In this document: positions 33,007 through 42,488 of the stretch, piece by piece | How positions within the stretch are numbered: position 1 is the first letter of the stretch | Layout of the letters: each line of letters begins with the position of its first letter | Assembly: GCF_017355405.1 (NCBI RefSeq) | Contig: NZ_CP061177.1 | Span: 1,657,001 to 1,721,000 of the forward strand | Length of the DNA: 64,000 nucleotides | Direction of reading: 5' to 3' | Source of the DNA: Roseomonas haemaphysalidis | Lineage (GTDB): Bacteria > Pseudomonadota > Alphaproteobacteria > Acetobacterales > Acetobacteraceae | The notes under the pieces: generated by a model | Told to the model about the DNA's origin: nothing | Seen by the model: only the letters and a program-made list of their open reading frames with translations | The model's database searches: none | Translations under genes and position numbers: made by a program

Positions 33007-33785
33007 TGGCCGCCACCACCAACATCCGCGTCACGGAAACGCCGCTGGTGCTCTACGCCCTGCGCCGCGCCGACGACGCGCTGGTGCTGGGCCACCGCCT
33101 GTCCGAATGGTGCGGCCGCGGGCCGGCGCTGGAGGAGGACATGGCACTGGCCAACATCGGGCTGGACCTGCTGGGCCAAGCCCGCTCGCTCTACGCCTAT
33201 GCCGCCGAGGTCGAGGCCGCCGGCCACGACGAGGACGGCTACGCCTATCTCCGCGAGGCGCCGCAATACCGCAACCTCTTGCTGGCCGAGCTGCCGAACG
33301 GCGACTTCGCCCGCACCATCCTGCGCCAGTTCCTGTATGCCGCCTTCGCGGACCCGTACTGGCGGGCGATGATGCGCTCCACCGACCCGACGCTCGCCGC
33401 CGTCGCCGCCAAGTCGGAGAAGGAAACCGCCTACCACCTGCGGCACACCGCCGAATGGGTGATCCGCCTGGGCGACGGCACCGGGGAAAGCCACCGCCGC
33501 ATCGCGCAGGCGCTGGATGATCTCTGGCCCTATACCGGCGAGATGTTCGAGGCCGATGCCGCCGAGCATGCGCTGGTCGAGAGCGGCGCCGTGCTGGACC
33601 CGGCCGCTTTCCGCGCGGAATGGGAGCGCACGGTCGCGGACGTCCTGTCCCAGGCGACGCTGGCGGTGCCGCCTTCGGGCTGGATGCAGAAGGGCGGCCG
33701 CACCGGGCGGCACAGCGAGCACCTGGGCCACCTGCTGGCCGAGATGCAGTCCGTCGCCCGCGCGCATCCCGGCGCCACCTGGTGA
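33006..33785 (+). CDS. paaC: 1,2-phenylacetyl-CoA epoxidase, structural subunit C
   Basis: PaaC is the non-catalytic ferritin-like partner that forms the PaaAC scaffold. The 259-residue protein has the conserved LGHRLSEWCGRGPALEEDMALANIG region (broken here into its key parts LGHRLSEWCG and EEDMALANIG), FLYAAFADPYW, and SEKETAYHLRHTAEWVIRLGDG. It lacks a full set of iron ligands, as expected. The start overlaps the paaB stop and the stop overlaps the paaD start. Confidence 0.96.
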   Translation: MAATTNIRVTETPLVLYALRRADDALVLGHRLSEWCGRGPALEEDMALANIGLDLLGQARSLYAYAAEVEAAGHDEDGYAYLREAPQYRNLLLAELPNGDFARTILRQFLYAAFADPYWRAMMRSTDPTLAAVAAKSEKETAYHLRHTAEWVIRLGDGTGESHRRIAQALDDLWPYTGEMFEADAAEHALVESGAVLDPAAFRAEWERTVADVLSQATLAVPPSGWMQKGGRTGRHSEHLGHLLAEMQSVARAHPGATW

Positions 33786-34273
33786 TGGAGGACGCGGCGC
33801 TGCGCCAACGCGCCATCGAGGCCGCGAGCACGGTGGTGGACCCGGAGATTCCGGTGCTGACCATCGCCGACCTCGGCGTGCTGCGGGCAGTGGTGGTGGA
33901 TGGCGGGCGTGTGCGCGTCGACATCACGCCCACCTATTCCGGCTGCCCGGCGATGAACATGATCGCGGTCGAGATCGATCTGGCACTCGCCCGCGCTGGC
34001 ATCGACGGTGCCGAGGTCCGCACCGTGCTGTCCCCCGCCTGGACCACCGACTGGATGACCGAGGACGGCCGCCGCAAGCTGCGCGACTACGGCGTGGCAC
34101 CACCGCAGAAGGGGCAGGGGCGGCGCGCGCTGTTCGGCCGTGACACGGTGGAATGTCCGCAATGCGGCTCCACCGACACCACGCAGTTGGCCGAGTTCGG
34201 CTCCACCTCCTGCAAGGCGTTGTGGCGCTGCGAGACGTGCCGCGAGCCCTTCGACTACTTCAAATGTCACTGA
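33785..34273 (+). CDS. paaD: PaaD, iron-sulfur assembly factor of the phenylacetyl-CoA epoxidase
   Basis: PaaD has an N-terminal MIP18/DUF59 domain (DPEIPVLTIADLGVLR, then TPTYSGCPAMNMI with Cys54) and a C-terminal zinc-ribbon-like part with CPQC (124-127) and CETC (149-152). It is thought to help mature the Fe-S cluster of the reductase PaaE. The 162-residue length is normal. The ATG overlaps the paaC stop by one base. Confidence 0.95.
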   Translation: MEDAALRQRAIEAASTVVDPEIPVLTIADLGVLRAVVVDGGRVRVDITPTYSGCPAMNMIAVEIDLALARAGIDGAEVRTVLSPAWTTDWMTEDGRRKLRDYGVAPPQKGQGRRALFGRDTVECPQCGSTDTTQLAEFGSTSCKALWRCETCREPFDYFKCH

Positions 34274-34284
34274 CGGAGGCTGGC

Positions 34285-35373
34285 ATGTCCGCCACGGCAC
34301 CGCGCTTTCACCGCCTCCGCATCGCTGACCTGAAGCGGGAAACGCCGGAAGCCGTTTCCATCGCCTTTGCCGTGCCGGACGAGATGCGCGGCGCCTATGC
34401 CTTCGCCCCCGGCCAGTACCTGACGCTGCGCGCCACGCTGGACGGCGAGGACCTGCGCCGTTCCTATTCCATCTGTTCCGGCCCCGACGACGGCGAGCTG
34501 CGCATCGCGGTCAAGCAGGTGGAAGGCGGCACCTTCTCCACCTGGGCCAACACGGCGCTGCACGCCGGCGACGAGCTGGAGGTGATGACCCCCACCGGCC
34601 GCTTCGGCATCGCCCACGCGCCGGCCGAGGCGCGCACGCATGTCGGCTTCGCCGCCGGCTCCGGCATCACGCCCATCCTGTCCATCGCCCGCGGCATCCT
34701 GGCGCGCGAGCCAAACAGCCGCTTCTTCCTGTTCTACGGCAACCGCAACCCGCGCGAGATGCTGTTCCGCGAGCAGCTGGAGGAGCTGAAGGACCGCTTC
34801 CTCGGCCGCTTCGCGGTGTTCCACGTGCTGTCGCAGGAGGAACAGGACATCCCCATCCTGAACGGCCGCCTGGACGGCGAGAAGGTGCGCGTGCTGCTGC
34901 GCCACATGGTGCCGGCCGAACAGGTGGACCATGTCTTCGTCTGCGGCCCCACCGGCATGAGCGAGGAGATCGAGGCCACGCTGCGCGCGATCGGCGTGCC
35001 GGACGAGCGCGTGCATATCGAGCGCTTCGTTTCGGCGCTCGGCGGCAGGCCGCGTCCGAAGCCGGTGCCGGACGCCGCGCGAGCTGAGGCGGCGCACCGC
35101 GTCGCTTCCCTGATCGTCGACGGCAACCGGCGCGACGTGCCGGTGGCGGAAGGCGAGGCCATCCTGGACGCCGCGCTGCGCGCCGGGCTGGACCTGCCCT
35201 ATGCCTGCAAGGGCGGCATGTGCAGCACCTGCCGCGCCAAGGTGGTGGAAGGCACGGTGGAGATGGACGTGAACTACTCTCTGGAGCCCTGGGAAACCCG
35301 GGCCGGCTTCGTGCTGACCTGCCAGGCGCACCCGACGAGCGAGCGGGTGGTGATCGACTACGACCAGATGTGA
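34285..35373 (+). CDS. paaE: 1,2-phenylacetyl-CoA epoxidase reductase subunit E
   Basis: This NADPH-dependent reductase feeds electrons to PaaA. The 362-residue protein has an FAD-binding barrel with RRSYSICSGP, a nucleotide-binding domain with GFAAGSGITPILSI and FVCGPTGM, then a C-terminal plant-type [2Fe-2S] domain with CKGGMCSTC and a fourth Cys in LTCQAHP. The ATG at 34285 has ACGGAGG upstream, 11 bases after the paaD stop. It is the last gene of paaABCDE and is followed at once by copy 2 of the long inverted repeat. Confidence 0.95.
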   Translation: MSATAPRFHRLRIADLKRETPEAVSIAFAVPDEMRGAYAFAPGQYLTLRATLDGEDLRRSYSICSGPDDGELRIAVKQVEGGTFSTWANTALHAGDELEVMTPTGRFGIAHAPAEARTHVGFAAGSGITPILSIARGILAREPNSRFFLFYGNRNPREMLFREQLEELKDRFLGRFAVFHVLSQEEQDIPILNGRLDGEKVRVLLRHMVPAEQVDHVFVCGPTGMSEEIEATLRAIGVPDERVHIERFVSALGGRPRPKPVPDAARAEAAHRVASLIVDGNRRDVPVAEGEAILDAALRAGLDLPYACKGGMCSTCRAKVVEGTVEMDVNYSLEPWETRAGFVLTCQAHPTSERVVIDYDQM

Positions 35374-35376
35374 GGA

Positions 35377-35552
35377 AAGGCCGGGGGAAGGAATTCCCCC
35401 GGGCCCCCATCTTTTTTCTGCCATTTGGCGCTGCCGGCGCCGGGGGCGCCTGTGGCAGTTTCACATGGCCGCGCGCGGGGCGGCCTTTCCCCTCCCGCAT
35501 GCAAACTCGGGAAAAGAAAAGAAGGGGCCCGGAGAATTCCTTCCCCGGCCTT
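35377..35552. repeat. long imperfect inverted repeat, copy 2 (between convergent paaE and paaK)
   Basis: The left arm (35377-35420) begins AAGGCCGGGGGAAGGAATT and continues CCCCCGGGCCCCCATCTTTTTT. The right arm (about 35506-35552) is the near reverse complement, with GGAATTCTCC in place of GGAATTCCCC. Each arm folds as its own hairpin followed by a T-rich run on the strand that enters it. The 85-base centre is unrelated to that of copy 1 at 24112-24264. The position between two convergent gene ends strongly suggests bidirectional termination. Confidence 0.85.
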
Positions 35553-35557
35553 GCTTC

Positions 35558-36859
35558 CTACCGTTCCCGCTTGTCGATCACCCGCCGCATCTTGCCCAGC
35601 GAGCGTTCCACGCCCCCCGGCTGCTCGATCACCACGGTGGTCGTCACGCCGATGGTGTTCTTGATCTGCTCGACCAGCGCCTTCGCATCCGCGAGCAGCC
35701 CTTCGCCGTCCCACAGCCCCGGGCGGCATTCGGCGTGGATGGCCATGCAGTCCATCCGCCCCTGCGTGGACAGGCGGATCTGGAAGTGGCCGCTGCACCA
35801 GTCCTGCGCCAGCAGGGCTTCCTCCACCTGGGAGGGAAAGATGTTGACCCCGCGCAGGATGATCATGTCGTCGGACCGGCCGGTGACCTTTTCCATGCGC
35901 CGCATGCCGGGGCGGGCGGTGCCGGGCAGCAGCCGCGTCAGGTCCCGCGTGCGGTAGCGGATGACGGGCTGTCCTTCCTTTGTCAGCGTGGTGAAGACCA
36001 GCTCGCCCTTGTCCCCATCCGGCAGCACGGCGCCGGTGTCGGGGTCGATCACTTCGGGGAAGAAGTGGTCTTCCCAGATGTGCAGGCCGTCCTTGGTGTC
36101 CACGCATTCCTGCGCCACGCCCGGGCCCATGACTTCCGAAAGCCCGTAGATGTCGACGGCCTGCATGTCGAAGGCCTGTTCGATCTCGGCGCGCATGGCA
36201 TTGGTCCAGGGCTCGGCGCCGAAGATGCCGATTTTGAGCGAGGACTGGCGCGGGTCCAGCCCCTGGCGGCGGAACTCGTCGAGGATGGCCAGCATGTAGG
36301 AGGGCGTGACCATGATGATCTCGGGCCGGAAGTCGTGGATCAGCTGCACCTGCCGCTCGGTCATGCCCCCCGACATCGGGATCACGGTGCAGCCCAGCTT
36401 TTCCGCGCCGTAATGCGCGCCGAGGCCGCCGGTGAACAGCCCGTAGCCATAGGCGTTGTGCAGCTTCATGCCGGGCCGGCCGCCGGCGGCGTAGATGCTG
36501 CGGGCCATCAGGTCCGCCCAGCAGTCGATGTCGCCCTGGGTGTAGCCGACGACGATGGGCTTGCCCGTGGTGCCGGAGGAGCCGTGGATGCGGGCAATCC
36601 GTTCCTGCGGCACCGCCAGCAGGCCGAAGGGGTAGTTGTCGCGCAGGTCCGCCTTGGTGGTGAAGGGGAACTTCGCGATGTCCTCCAGCACCTTGAAGTC
36701 GTCCGGATGCACGCCGGCGGCATCGAAGCTGCGGCGGTAGTGGGCGACGTTGCCATAGGCGTGGCGCAGGATCTTCGCCATGCGTTCCGTTTGCAGGGCG
36801 CGGATCTCGTCGCGCGGGGCCATCTCGATGGCGGTGGGGCGCGGCATGGTCGGGCTCAT
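35558..36859 (-). CDS. paaK: phenylacetate-CoA ligase
   Basis: PaaK activates phenylacetate to phenylacetyl-CoA with ATP, the first step of the pathway. The 433-residue adenylate-forming enzyme has the P-loop-like HGSSGTTGKPIVVGYT, YGLFTGGLGAHYGAEKLG, FGAEPW, DIYGLSEVMGPG, VIRYRTRDLT and the C-terminal GRSDDMIILRGVNIFPSQ. The ATG at 36859 is preceded by GAGGGAG; a second ATG (36847) lies just inside. It follows paaG by 16 bases on the same strand, so the two are probably co-transcribed from the region with motif copy 2. Confidence 0.96.
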   Translation of the reverse strand: MSPTMPRPTAIEMAPRDEIRALQTERMAKILRHAYGNVAHYRRSFDAAGVHPDDFKVLEDIAKFPFTTKADLRDNYPFGLLAVPQERIARIHGSSGTTGKPIVVGYTQGDIDCWADLMARSIYAAGGRPGMKLHNAYGYGLFTGGLGAHYGAEKLGCTVIPMSGGMTERQVQLIHDFRPEIIMVTPSYMLAILDEFRRQGLDPRQSSLKIGIFGAEPWTNAMRAEIEQAFDMQAVDIYGLSEVMGPGVAQECVDTKDGLHIWEDHFFPEVIDPDTGAVLPDGDKGELVFTTLTKEGQPVIRYRTRDLTRLLPGTARPGMRRMEKVTGRSDDMIILRGVNIFPSQVEEALLAQDWCSGHFQIRLSTQGRMDCMAIHAECRPGLWDGEGLLADAKALVEQIKNTIGVTTTVVIEQPGGVERSLGKMRRVIDKRER

Positions 36860-36875
36860 TGCTTGGATGTCTCCC

Positions 36876-37655
36876 TCAGCCGAAGCGGGGCGCGCGCTTT
36901 TCCAGAAAGGCGCGCACGCCTTCCGCATAGTCCGGTGCCGCGCCGGCCTCGCGCTGCAGGTCGCGCTCGGTGTCGAGCTGCGCGTCCAGCGACTGCGTGG
37001 CGCCGGCGTCCAGCGCCCGCTTGATGCGGGCGAGACCGGCGGTGGACTGCGCGGCCAGGCGGGCGGCGAGGTTCTCGGCTTCCAGCGTCAGCCGGTCGTC
37101 CTCCACCGCCTTCCAGATCATGCCCCATTCGGCGGCGGTGCTGGCGGGCAGGGGCTCGGCGGTCAGCATCAGCGCGCGGGCGCGGGCCTCGCCGATCAGC
37201 CGCGGCAGCAGCCAGGTGCCGCCGGAGTCCGGCACCAGCGCGATCTTGCTGAAGGACTGGATGAAGCGCGCCGACTGCGCGGCCAGCACGATGTCGCAGG
37301 CAATGGCGATGTTGGCGCCGGCCCCGGCGGCCACGCCGTTGACGGCGCAGACCACGGGCTTGGGCAGGCTGCGGATCTGGCGGATCAGCGGGTTGTAGAA
37401 GCGCTCCAGCGTGTTGCCGAGGTCGGGGGGCGGGCCCTCCCCGGGGCGGCGGTCGCCCAGGTCCTGCCCAGCGCAGAAGCCGCGTCCCTCGCCGGTCAGC
37501 AGCACGGCGCGGCAGTCGGCGGCCGTGGCGGCATCCTCCAGCGCGGCCCGCAGCGCCTGATGCAGCGCTTCGTTGAAGGCGTTCAGCTTGTCCGGCCGGT
37601 TCAAGACCAGCTTGCGCCAGCCGTCGCGCTGCTCCACGCGCAGGACCTGTTCCAT
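36876..37655 (-). CDS. paaG: 2-(1,2-epoxy-1,2-dihydrophenyl)acetyl-CoA isomerase
   Basis: PaaG isomerises the ring epoxide to the oxepin-CoA. The 259-residue crotonase-fold protein has the oxyanion-hole segments GFCAGQDL and NGVAAGAGANIAIACD. The stretch IALVPDSGGTWLLPRL carries an Asp where hydratases have Glu, the mark of the PaaG isomerase branch. The ATG at 37655 has AAGGAAG upstream. It is divergent from the fadB-like gene, with a 20-bp operator-like motif between them. Confidence 0.93.
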   Translation of the reverse strand: MEQVLRVEQRDGWRKLVLNRPDKLNAFNEALHQALRAALEDAATAADCRAVLLTGEGRGFCAGQDLGDRRPGEGPPPDLGNTLERFYNPLIRQIRSLPKPVVCAVNGVAAGAGANIAIACDIVLAAQSARFIQSFSKIALVPDSGGTWLLPRLIGEARARALMLTAEPLPASTAAEWGMIWKAVEDDRLTLEAENLAARLAAQSTAGLARIKRALDAGATQSLDAQLDTERDLQREAGAAPDYAEGVRAFLEKRAPRFG

Positions 37656-37735
37656 CGCGCTTCCTTCCCTGTGTTTCGCCGGACCATGGATGGTCTCTTG
37701 CCAGAGCCGCAAGCGGCCTTGCGTTATTCCTTGCA

Positions 37736-37755
37736 TTAACCGTCCGGACGGTCAA
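37736..37755. promoter_or_regulatory. TetR-type operator-like motif, copy 2 (paaG / fused hydratase-dehydrogenase)
   Basis: TTAACCGTCCGGACGGTCAA, with a perfect 14-bp palindromic core ACCGTCCGGACGGT. It is the most symmetrical of three related sites in the window. It lies in the 213-base divergent region between paaG and the gene starting at 37869. Confidence 0.65.
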
Positions 37756-37868
37756 AGAATTTCAGGTGTCGTCGGACAGCACCGTCCGGGACGTGGGGAG
37801 GGGGCCTGGCTTGGCCCGCCGGAAAAAAGACCATAAAGCTGGCCTAAACCCGGCTGGAGAACGCCCGC

Positions 37869-39959
37869 ATGAGCCAGAACGACACTGCCGTTTCCGTCAC
37901 CCGCCAGGGCGGCGTGGCCCTGGTGCGGATCGACCACGCGCCGGTGAATGCCCTGTCCGGCCCGGTGCGGCGCGGCCTGCTGGCGGCGGCGCGGGCCCTG
38001 GCGGCGGATGCGGCGGTCGCGGCGGTGGTGATACACGGCGGCCCGGGCCGCTTCATCGCCGGCGCCGACATCAAGGAAATGGACCTGCCGCTGGACGAGC
38101 CGGTGCTGCCGGAGGTGATCGCCGCCATCGAGGCGATCCCGCAACCGGTGGTCGCCGCCATCGACGGCGCGGCGCTCGGCGGCGGGCTGGAAATTGCCAT
38201 GGCCTGCGACCTGCGGCTGGCAGCACCCAAGGCCAGCGTCGGGCTGGTGGAAACGCGTCTCGGCATCATCCCCGGCTCTGGCGGCACGCAGCGGCTGCCG
38301 CGCCTGGTCGGCACCGCCAAGGCGATCGAGCTGATCGGCCAGGCCCGCGTGCTCCGCGCGCCGGAGGCCGTGGCGCTGGGCATCCTGGACGCGGTGGTGG
38401 AGGGCGACCTGCTGGCCGAGGCGGTGCGGCAGGCGCCGTCCACCGCCAAGCGCGTCGTGTCGCGCCTGCCGGTGCCGCCGGGCGACGCGGCGGCCGAGGA
38501 TGCGGCGGCGCATGCCGCGCTCAAGGCGGGCCGCGGCGTGCCCGCCATCGCCGCCGCCGTGACGCTGCTGCGCGAAACAGCCAGCATGGATTTCGCCCCC
38601 GGCTTGGCGCGGGAGCGCGCGGTGTTCCTGCCGTTGCGCGCCAGCGACGAGGCCGCCGCGCTGCGCCACCTGTTCCTGGCCGAGCGCGAGGCCGCACGCG
38701 TGCCAGGGCTGGAAGGCGTGGCGCCACGCGCCGTGGCGGCGGTGGGCGTGATCGGCGGCGGCACCATGGGCAGCGGCATCGCCATGGCGGTGGCCGATGC
38801 CGGGCTGCCGGTGGTGGTGATCGAGCGTGATGCGCAAGCCGCCGAAGCCTGCGGCACGCGGCTGCGCGAGGCCTACGATGCCCAGGCCGCCCGCGGCCGG
38901 CTGGGCGCGGCCGAGGCCGCCGCGCGCGCCGCCCGCATCCGCCCCACCGACGACTGGTCCGCCCTGGCCGATGCCGACCTGATCATCGAGGCCGCCTTCG
39001 AGGATATGTCGGTCAAGGAGGATATCTTCCGCCGGCTGGACGGCGTGGCCAAGCACGGGGCGGTGATGGCCACCAACACCTCCTACCTCGACCCCGACGC
39101 CATCGCCGCCTTCACCAGCCGGCCGCGCGACGTGCTGGGGCTGCATTTCTTCGCCCCCGCCAATGTCATGAAGCTGCTGGAAGTGGTGCATGCCGCAGAC
39201 ACGGCGCCGGCGGTGCTGGCCACCGGCATCGCCTTCGGCAAGAAGCTCGGCAAGCTGCCGGTGGTGTCGCGCGTGTGCGAGGGCTTCATCGGCAACCGCA
39301 TCTACGCCGCCTATCGCCGCCACGCGGAATACCTGGTGATGGACGGCGCCAGCCCGGAGCAGGTGGACGCGGCCCTGCGCGACTACGGCTTCGCCATGGG
39401 ACTCTTCGCGGTGGGCGACATGTCGGGGCTGGATATTGCCTGGGCCATGCGCAAGCGCCGCGCCGCCACGCGCGACCCGGCGGAACGCTACGTCGCCATC
39501 GCCGACCGGTTGTGCGAGGACGGGCGGCTGGGCCGCAAGACCGGGGCCGGCTGGTACAGCTACGCCGACGGCAAGGCCGCGCCCGACCCGGCGGTGGAGG
39601 CCATCGTCGCCGCCGAACGCCGCGCCGCCGGCGTCACGCCGCGCGCGTTCACAACAGAGCAGATCCAGCACCGGCTGCTGGCCGTCATGGCCAACGAGGG
39701 TGCGAAGATCCTGGAGGAAGGCATCGCGCTGCGGCCTTCCGACATCGACCTCGTGTTCACCAATGGCTACGGCTTCCCGCGCCTCAAGGGTGGGCCGATG
39801 TTCGCCGCCGACCGCCAGGGGCTCGGCGCCGTGCTGGCGGAGGCGGAAGCCGCCCATGCGGCCGGCGGCGCGGGCTCCGAGCCCGCCACGCTGCTGCGCG
39901 AGCTGACCGGTGATGGCACGACCTTCAAGCAATGGCAGCGCGGGCGCGCGCCCGGCTGA
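37869..39959 (+). CDS. fused enoyl-CoA hydratase / 3-hydroxyacyl-CoA dehydrogenase
   Basis: The 696-residue bifunctional beta-oxidation protein has an N-terminal crotonase domain (about 1-190; FIAGADIKEMD, DGAALGGGLEIAMACD, then GIIPGSGGTQRLPRL with the hydratase-type residue pattern) and a C-terminal dehydrogenase (from about 293; GVIGGGTMGSGIAMAVADAG, NTSYLDPD, HFFAPANVMKLLEVV, GFIGNRI). In this cluster it probably does the work of both PaaF and PaaH. The family (FadB/FadJ-like) also serves fatty acid oxidation, so the specificity is inferred from location. Next downstream is paaZ, 25 bases later. Confidence 0.92.
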   Translation: MSQNDTAVSVTRQGGVALVRIDHAPVNALSGPVRRGLLAAARALAADAAVAAVVIHGGPGRFIAGADIKEMDLPLDEPVLPEVIAAIEAIPQPVVAAIDGAALGGGLEIAMACDLRLAAPKASVGLVETRLGIIPGSGGTQRLPRLVGTAKAIELIGQARVLRAPEAVALGILDAVVEGDLLAEAVRQAPSTAKRVVSRLPVPPGDAAAEDAAAHAALKAGRGVPAIAAAVTLLRETASMDFAPGLARERAVFLPLRASDEAAALRHLFLAEREAARVPGLEGVAPRAVAAVGVIGGGTMGSGIAMAVADAGLPVVVIERDAQAAEACGTRLREAYDAQAARGRLGAAEAAARAARIRPTDDWSALADADLIIEAAFEDMSVKEDIFRRLDGVAKHGAVMATNTSYLDPDAIAAFTSRPRDVLGLHFFAPANVMKLLEVVHAADTAPAVLATGIAFGKKLGKLPVVSRVCEGFIGNRIYAAYRRHAEYLVMDGASPEQVDAALRDYGFAMGLFAVGDMSGLDIAWAMRKRRAATRDPAERYVAIADRLCEDGRLGRKTGAGWYSYADGKAAPDPAVEAIVAAERRAAGVTPRAFTTEQIQHRLLAVMANEGAKILEEGIALRPSDIDLVFTNGYGFPRLKGGPMFAADRQGLGAVLAEAEAAHAAGGAGSEPATLLRELTGDGTTFKQWQRGRAPG

Positions 39960-39984
39960 CCGCGACAGACAGGATGGAACGCCC

Positions 39985-42021
39985 ATGGCCCTGACACTGC
40001 AAAGCTTCGCCGAAGGCCATTGGGTGCCCGCCGGGGCGGACGCCGTGGACATCCCCAGCGCGGTGGACGGGCGCGTGGTGGCCACCGCCTCCTCCACCGG
40101 GCTGGACTTCGCGGCCATGGCGCGCTTTGCCCGCATGGTGGGCGGCCCGGCGTTGCGGGCCATGACCTTTCACCAGCGCGCCGAGCTGTTGAAGCGTCTG
40201 GCGGTGCATCTGACCGAGCGCAAGGAAGCGCTCTACGAGCTGTCCTTCGACACGGGTGCCACGCGGCGCGACAGCTGGATCGACATCGATGGCGGCATCG
40301 GCACGCTGTTCGCCTATGCCTCGCGTGGGCGCAAGGAGCTGCCGAGCGAGCGCTTCATCCTGGACGGGGCCTTCGAGCCGCTGTCGCGGCAGGGCAGCTT
40401 CGTCGGTGCGCATATCCTGTCGCCGCTGCACGGCGTGGCGGTGCACGTCAACGCCTTCAACTTTCCCTGCTGGGGACTGCTGGAAAAGCTGGCGCCCGCG
40501 CTGCTGGCCGGCATGCCGGTGATCAGCAAGCCCGCGACCTCGACCGCCTATGTGGCGCATGCGATGGTGGCGATGATCGTGGAATCCGGCATCCTGCCGC
40601 CCGGCGCGCTGCAATTCGTGGCGGGTTCCACCGGCGACCTGCTGGACCACCTGACGGGGCAGGACGTGGTGTCCTTCACCGGCTCCGCCGCCACCTCCGG
40701 CAAGCTGCGCGACCACCCTGCGGTGTCGCGCAACGCGGTGCGCTTCATCGCCGAGCGGGATTCGCTGAACGCCGCCATCCTGGGTTCCGACGCGGCGCCG
40801 GAAAGCCCGGAGTTCGACCTCTTCGTCAAGGAAGTGGCGCGGGAGATGACCGCCAAGGCCGGGCAGAAATGCACCGCCATCCGCCGCGTGATCGTGCCGC
40901 GCGCCCAGGTGCAGGCGGTGCGCGACGCGCTGGCCGCCCGGCTGGCCCGGCAGCGCATCGGCAATCCGCGTGACGAGGCGGTGACCATGGGCCCGCTGTC
41001 CAGCCAGGGCCAGCGGCGCGACGTGCGCGCCCAGGTGGCGGAGCTGGCGCGGGACGCGGAGATCGTCTTCGGCGACCCCGCGCGGGTGGAGGTGTCCGGT
41101 GCCAATGCCGAGCGCGGCGCCTTTCTCTCCCCCCTGCTGCTGCATTGCGCCGATCCGATCCGGGCCGAGCGGGTGCATCACGTCGAGGCCTTCGGGCCCG
41201 TCGCGACGTTGTTGCCTTATGACGACCTGGATCAGGCCGTCATGCTGGCGCAGCGTGGCGAGGGCAGCTTGGTCGCCTCGGCCTTTTCCTACGACCCGGC
41301 GGTGACGGAACAGCTGGTGATGGGCCTCGCGCCGTTTCACGGCCGGCTGTACCTGCTGGACCGCGACAGCGCCAAGGAAGGCACGGGCCACGGCTCCCCC
41401 CTGCCGGCGCTGGTGCATGGCGGCCCGGGGCGCGCCGGCGGGGGCGAGGAGATGGGCGGCATGCGTGGCGTGCACCATTACCTGCAGCGCACGGCCTTGC
41501 AGGGCTCGCCCGCCAAGCTTTCGGCGCTGACCCGCCAATGGGGTGCAGGGGCGCCGACCCGCACGGACGGCCCGCACCCCTTCCGCCGCTCCTTCGACGA
41601 GCTGGCCATCGGCGATACGGTGGAAACGCCTTCGCGCGTCATCACCCTCGGCGACATCGAGCATTTCGCGCACTTCACCGGCGACACCTTCTACGCCCAC
41701 ATGGACGAGGAGGCTGCCAAGGCGAACCCCTTCTTTCCCGGCCGCGTGGCGCATGGCTACCTGATCCTGTCCTTTGCCGCCGGGCTGTTCGTGGACCCCG
41801 CGCCGGGGCCACTGCTGGCCAATTACGGGCTGGAGCGGCTGCGCTTCCTAAAGCCCGTCTCGCCGGGCGACAGCATCCGCGTGCGGCTGACGGTTAAGGC
41901 CAAGCGCCTCGGCCGCCTGCCGGAATACGGCGAGGTGCGCTGGGACGCCGAGGTCTTCAACCAGCACGACGAGACGGTGGCGCAATACGACGTGCTGACC
42001 ATGAGCGCGCGTGCCCCCTAG
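39985..42021 (+). CDS. paaZ: bifunctional oxepin-CoA hydrolase / 3-oxo-5,6-dehydrosuberyl-CoA semialdehyde dehydrogenase
   Basis: PaaZ opens the oxepin ring and oxidises the resulting aldehyde. The 678-residue protein has an N-terminal aldehyde dehydrogenase (to about 520) with Glu257 and the catalytic Cys296 in [10 protein letters not shown], one residue offset from the E. coli enzyme. The C-terminal MaoC-type hydratase (from about 533) has Asp567 and His572 in [11 protein letters not shown] and the HGYLIL stretch. Both active sites look intact. Its stop codon overlaps that of the convergent Lrp gene: the two share the bases CTAG at 42018-42021. Confidence 0.96.
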   Translation: MALTLQSFAEGHWVPAGADAVDIPSAVDGRVVATASSTGLDFAAMARFARMVGGPALRAMTFHQRAELLKRLAVHLTERKEALYELSFDTGATRRDSWIDIDGGIGTLFAYASRGRKELPSERFILDGAFEPLSRQGSFVGAHILSPLHGVAVHVNAFNFPCWGLLEKLAPALLAGMPVISKPATSTAYVAHAMVAMIVESGILPPGALQFVAGSTGDLLDHLTGQDVVSFTGSAATSGKLRDHPAVSRNAVRFIAERDSLNAAILGSDAAPESPEFDLFVKEVAREMTAKAGQKCTAIRRVIVPRAQVQAVRDALAARLARQRIGNPRDEAVTMGPLSSQGQRRDVRAQVAELARDAEIVFGDPARVEVSGANAERGAFLSPLLLHCADPIRAERVHHVEAFGPVATLLPYDDLDQAVMLAQRGEGSLVASAFSYDPAVTEQLVMGLAPFHGRLYLLDRDSAKEGTGHGSPLPALVHGGPGRAGGGEEMGGMRGVHHYLQRTALQGSPAKLSALTRQWGAGAPTRTDGPHPFRRSFDELAIGDTVETPSRVITLGDIEHFAHFTGDTFYAHMDEEAAKANPFFPGRVAHGYLILSFAAGLFVDPAPGPLLANYGLERLRFLKPVSPGDSIRVRLTVKAKRLGRLPEYGEVRWDAEVFNQHDETVAQYDVLTMSARAP

Positions 42022-42488
42022 AGCGGCAGCGCCGTCACGTTCTTGATCTCGCGCAGCGCGAAGTGCGAAGAGATGTGCTGGATGGCGGGATTGGTGAACA
42101 CCGCTTCCTGCAGGAAGCGCTCGTAATGCGCGGCGTCGCGCACCACGGCGCGGATGATGTAGTCGGCGCTGCCGGTCATCGAGAAGCATTGCAGCACTTC
42201 GGGCCGCTCCAGGATGGCGCGCTCGAAGTCGCGCATCGCCTCGCGCTGGTGCTTGATCAGCGTGACATTGGCGAAGACCGTCTGGCCGAAGCCGAGCTTG
42301 GCGGCGTCCAGCCGCGCCACGTAGTCCAGCACCAGCCCGGCATCCTGCATCGCCTTGATCCGCCGCCAGGTGGGCGAGGCGGACAGGCCGATGGAATCGG
42401 CGATCTCCTGCACGCTCAGCCGCGCGTTCTTTTGCAGCGCCACCAGAATGGCACGCTCGAAGCCGTCCAGTTCGACGGGTTGGGACAT
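42018..42488 (-). CDS. Lrp/AsnC-family transcriptional regulator
   Basis: The 156-residue regulator has an N-terminal helix-turn-helix (LDGFERAILVALQKNARLSV, then IADSIGLSASPTWRRIKAM) and a C-terminal RAM ligand domain (FSMTGSADYIIRAVVRD). The ATG at 42488 has GGAAGG upstream. It is divergent from a 2-oxoacid dehydrogenase operon, the arrangement of BkdR-type regulators that switch on branched-chain keto-acid breakdown in response to amino acids. That role is inferred from position. Its stop overlaps the paaZ stop. Confidence 0.9.
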   Translation of the reverse strand: MSQPVELDGFERAILVALQKNARLSVQEIADSIGLSASPTWRRIKAMQDAGLVLDYVARLDAAKLGFGQTVFANVTLIKHQREAMRDFERAILERPEVLQCFSMTGSADYIIRAVVRDAAHYERFLQEAVFTNPAIQHISSHFALREIKNVTALPL

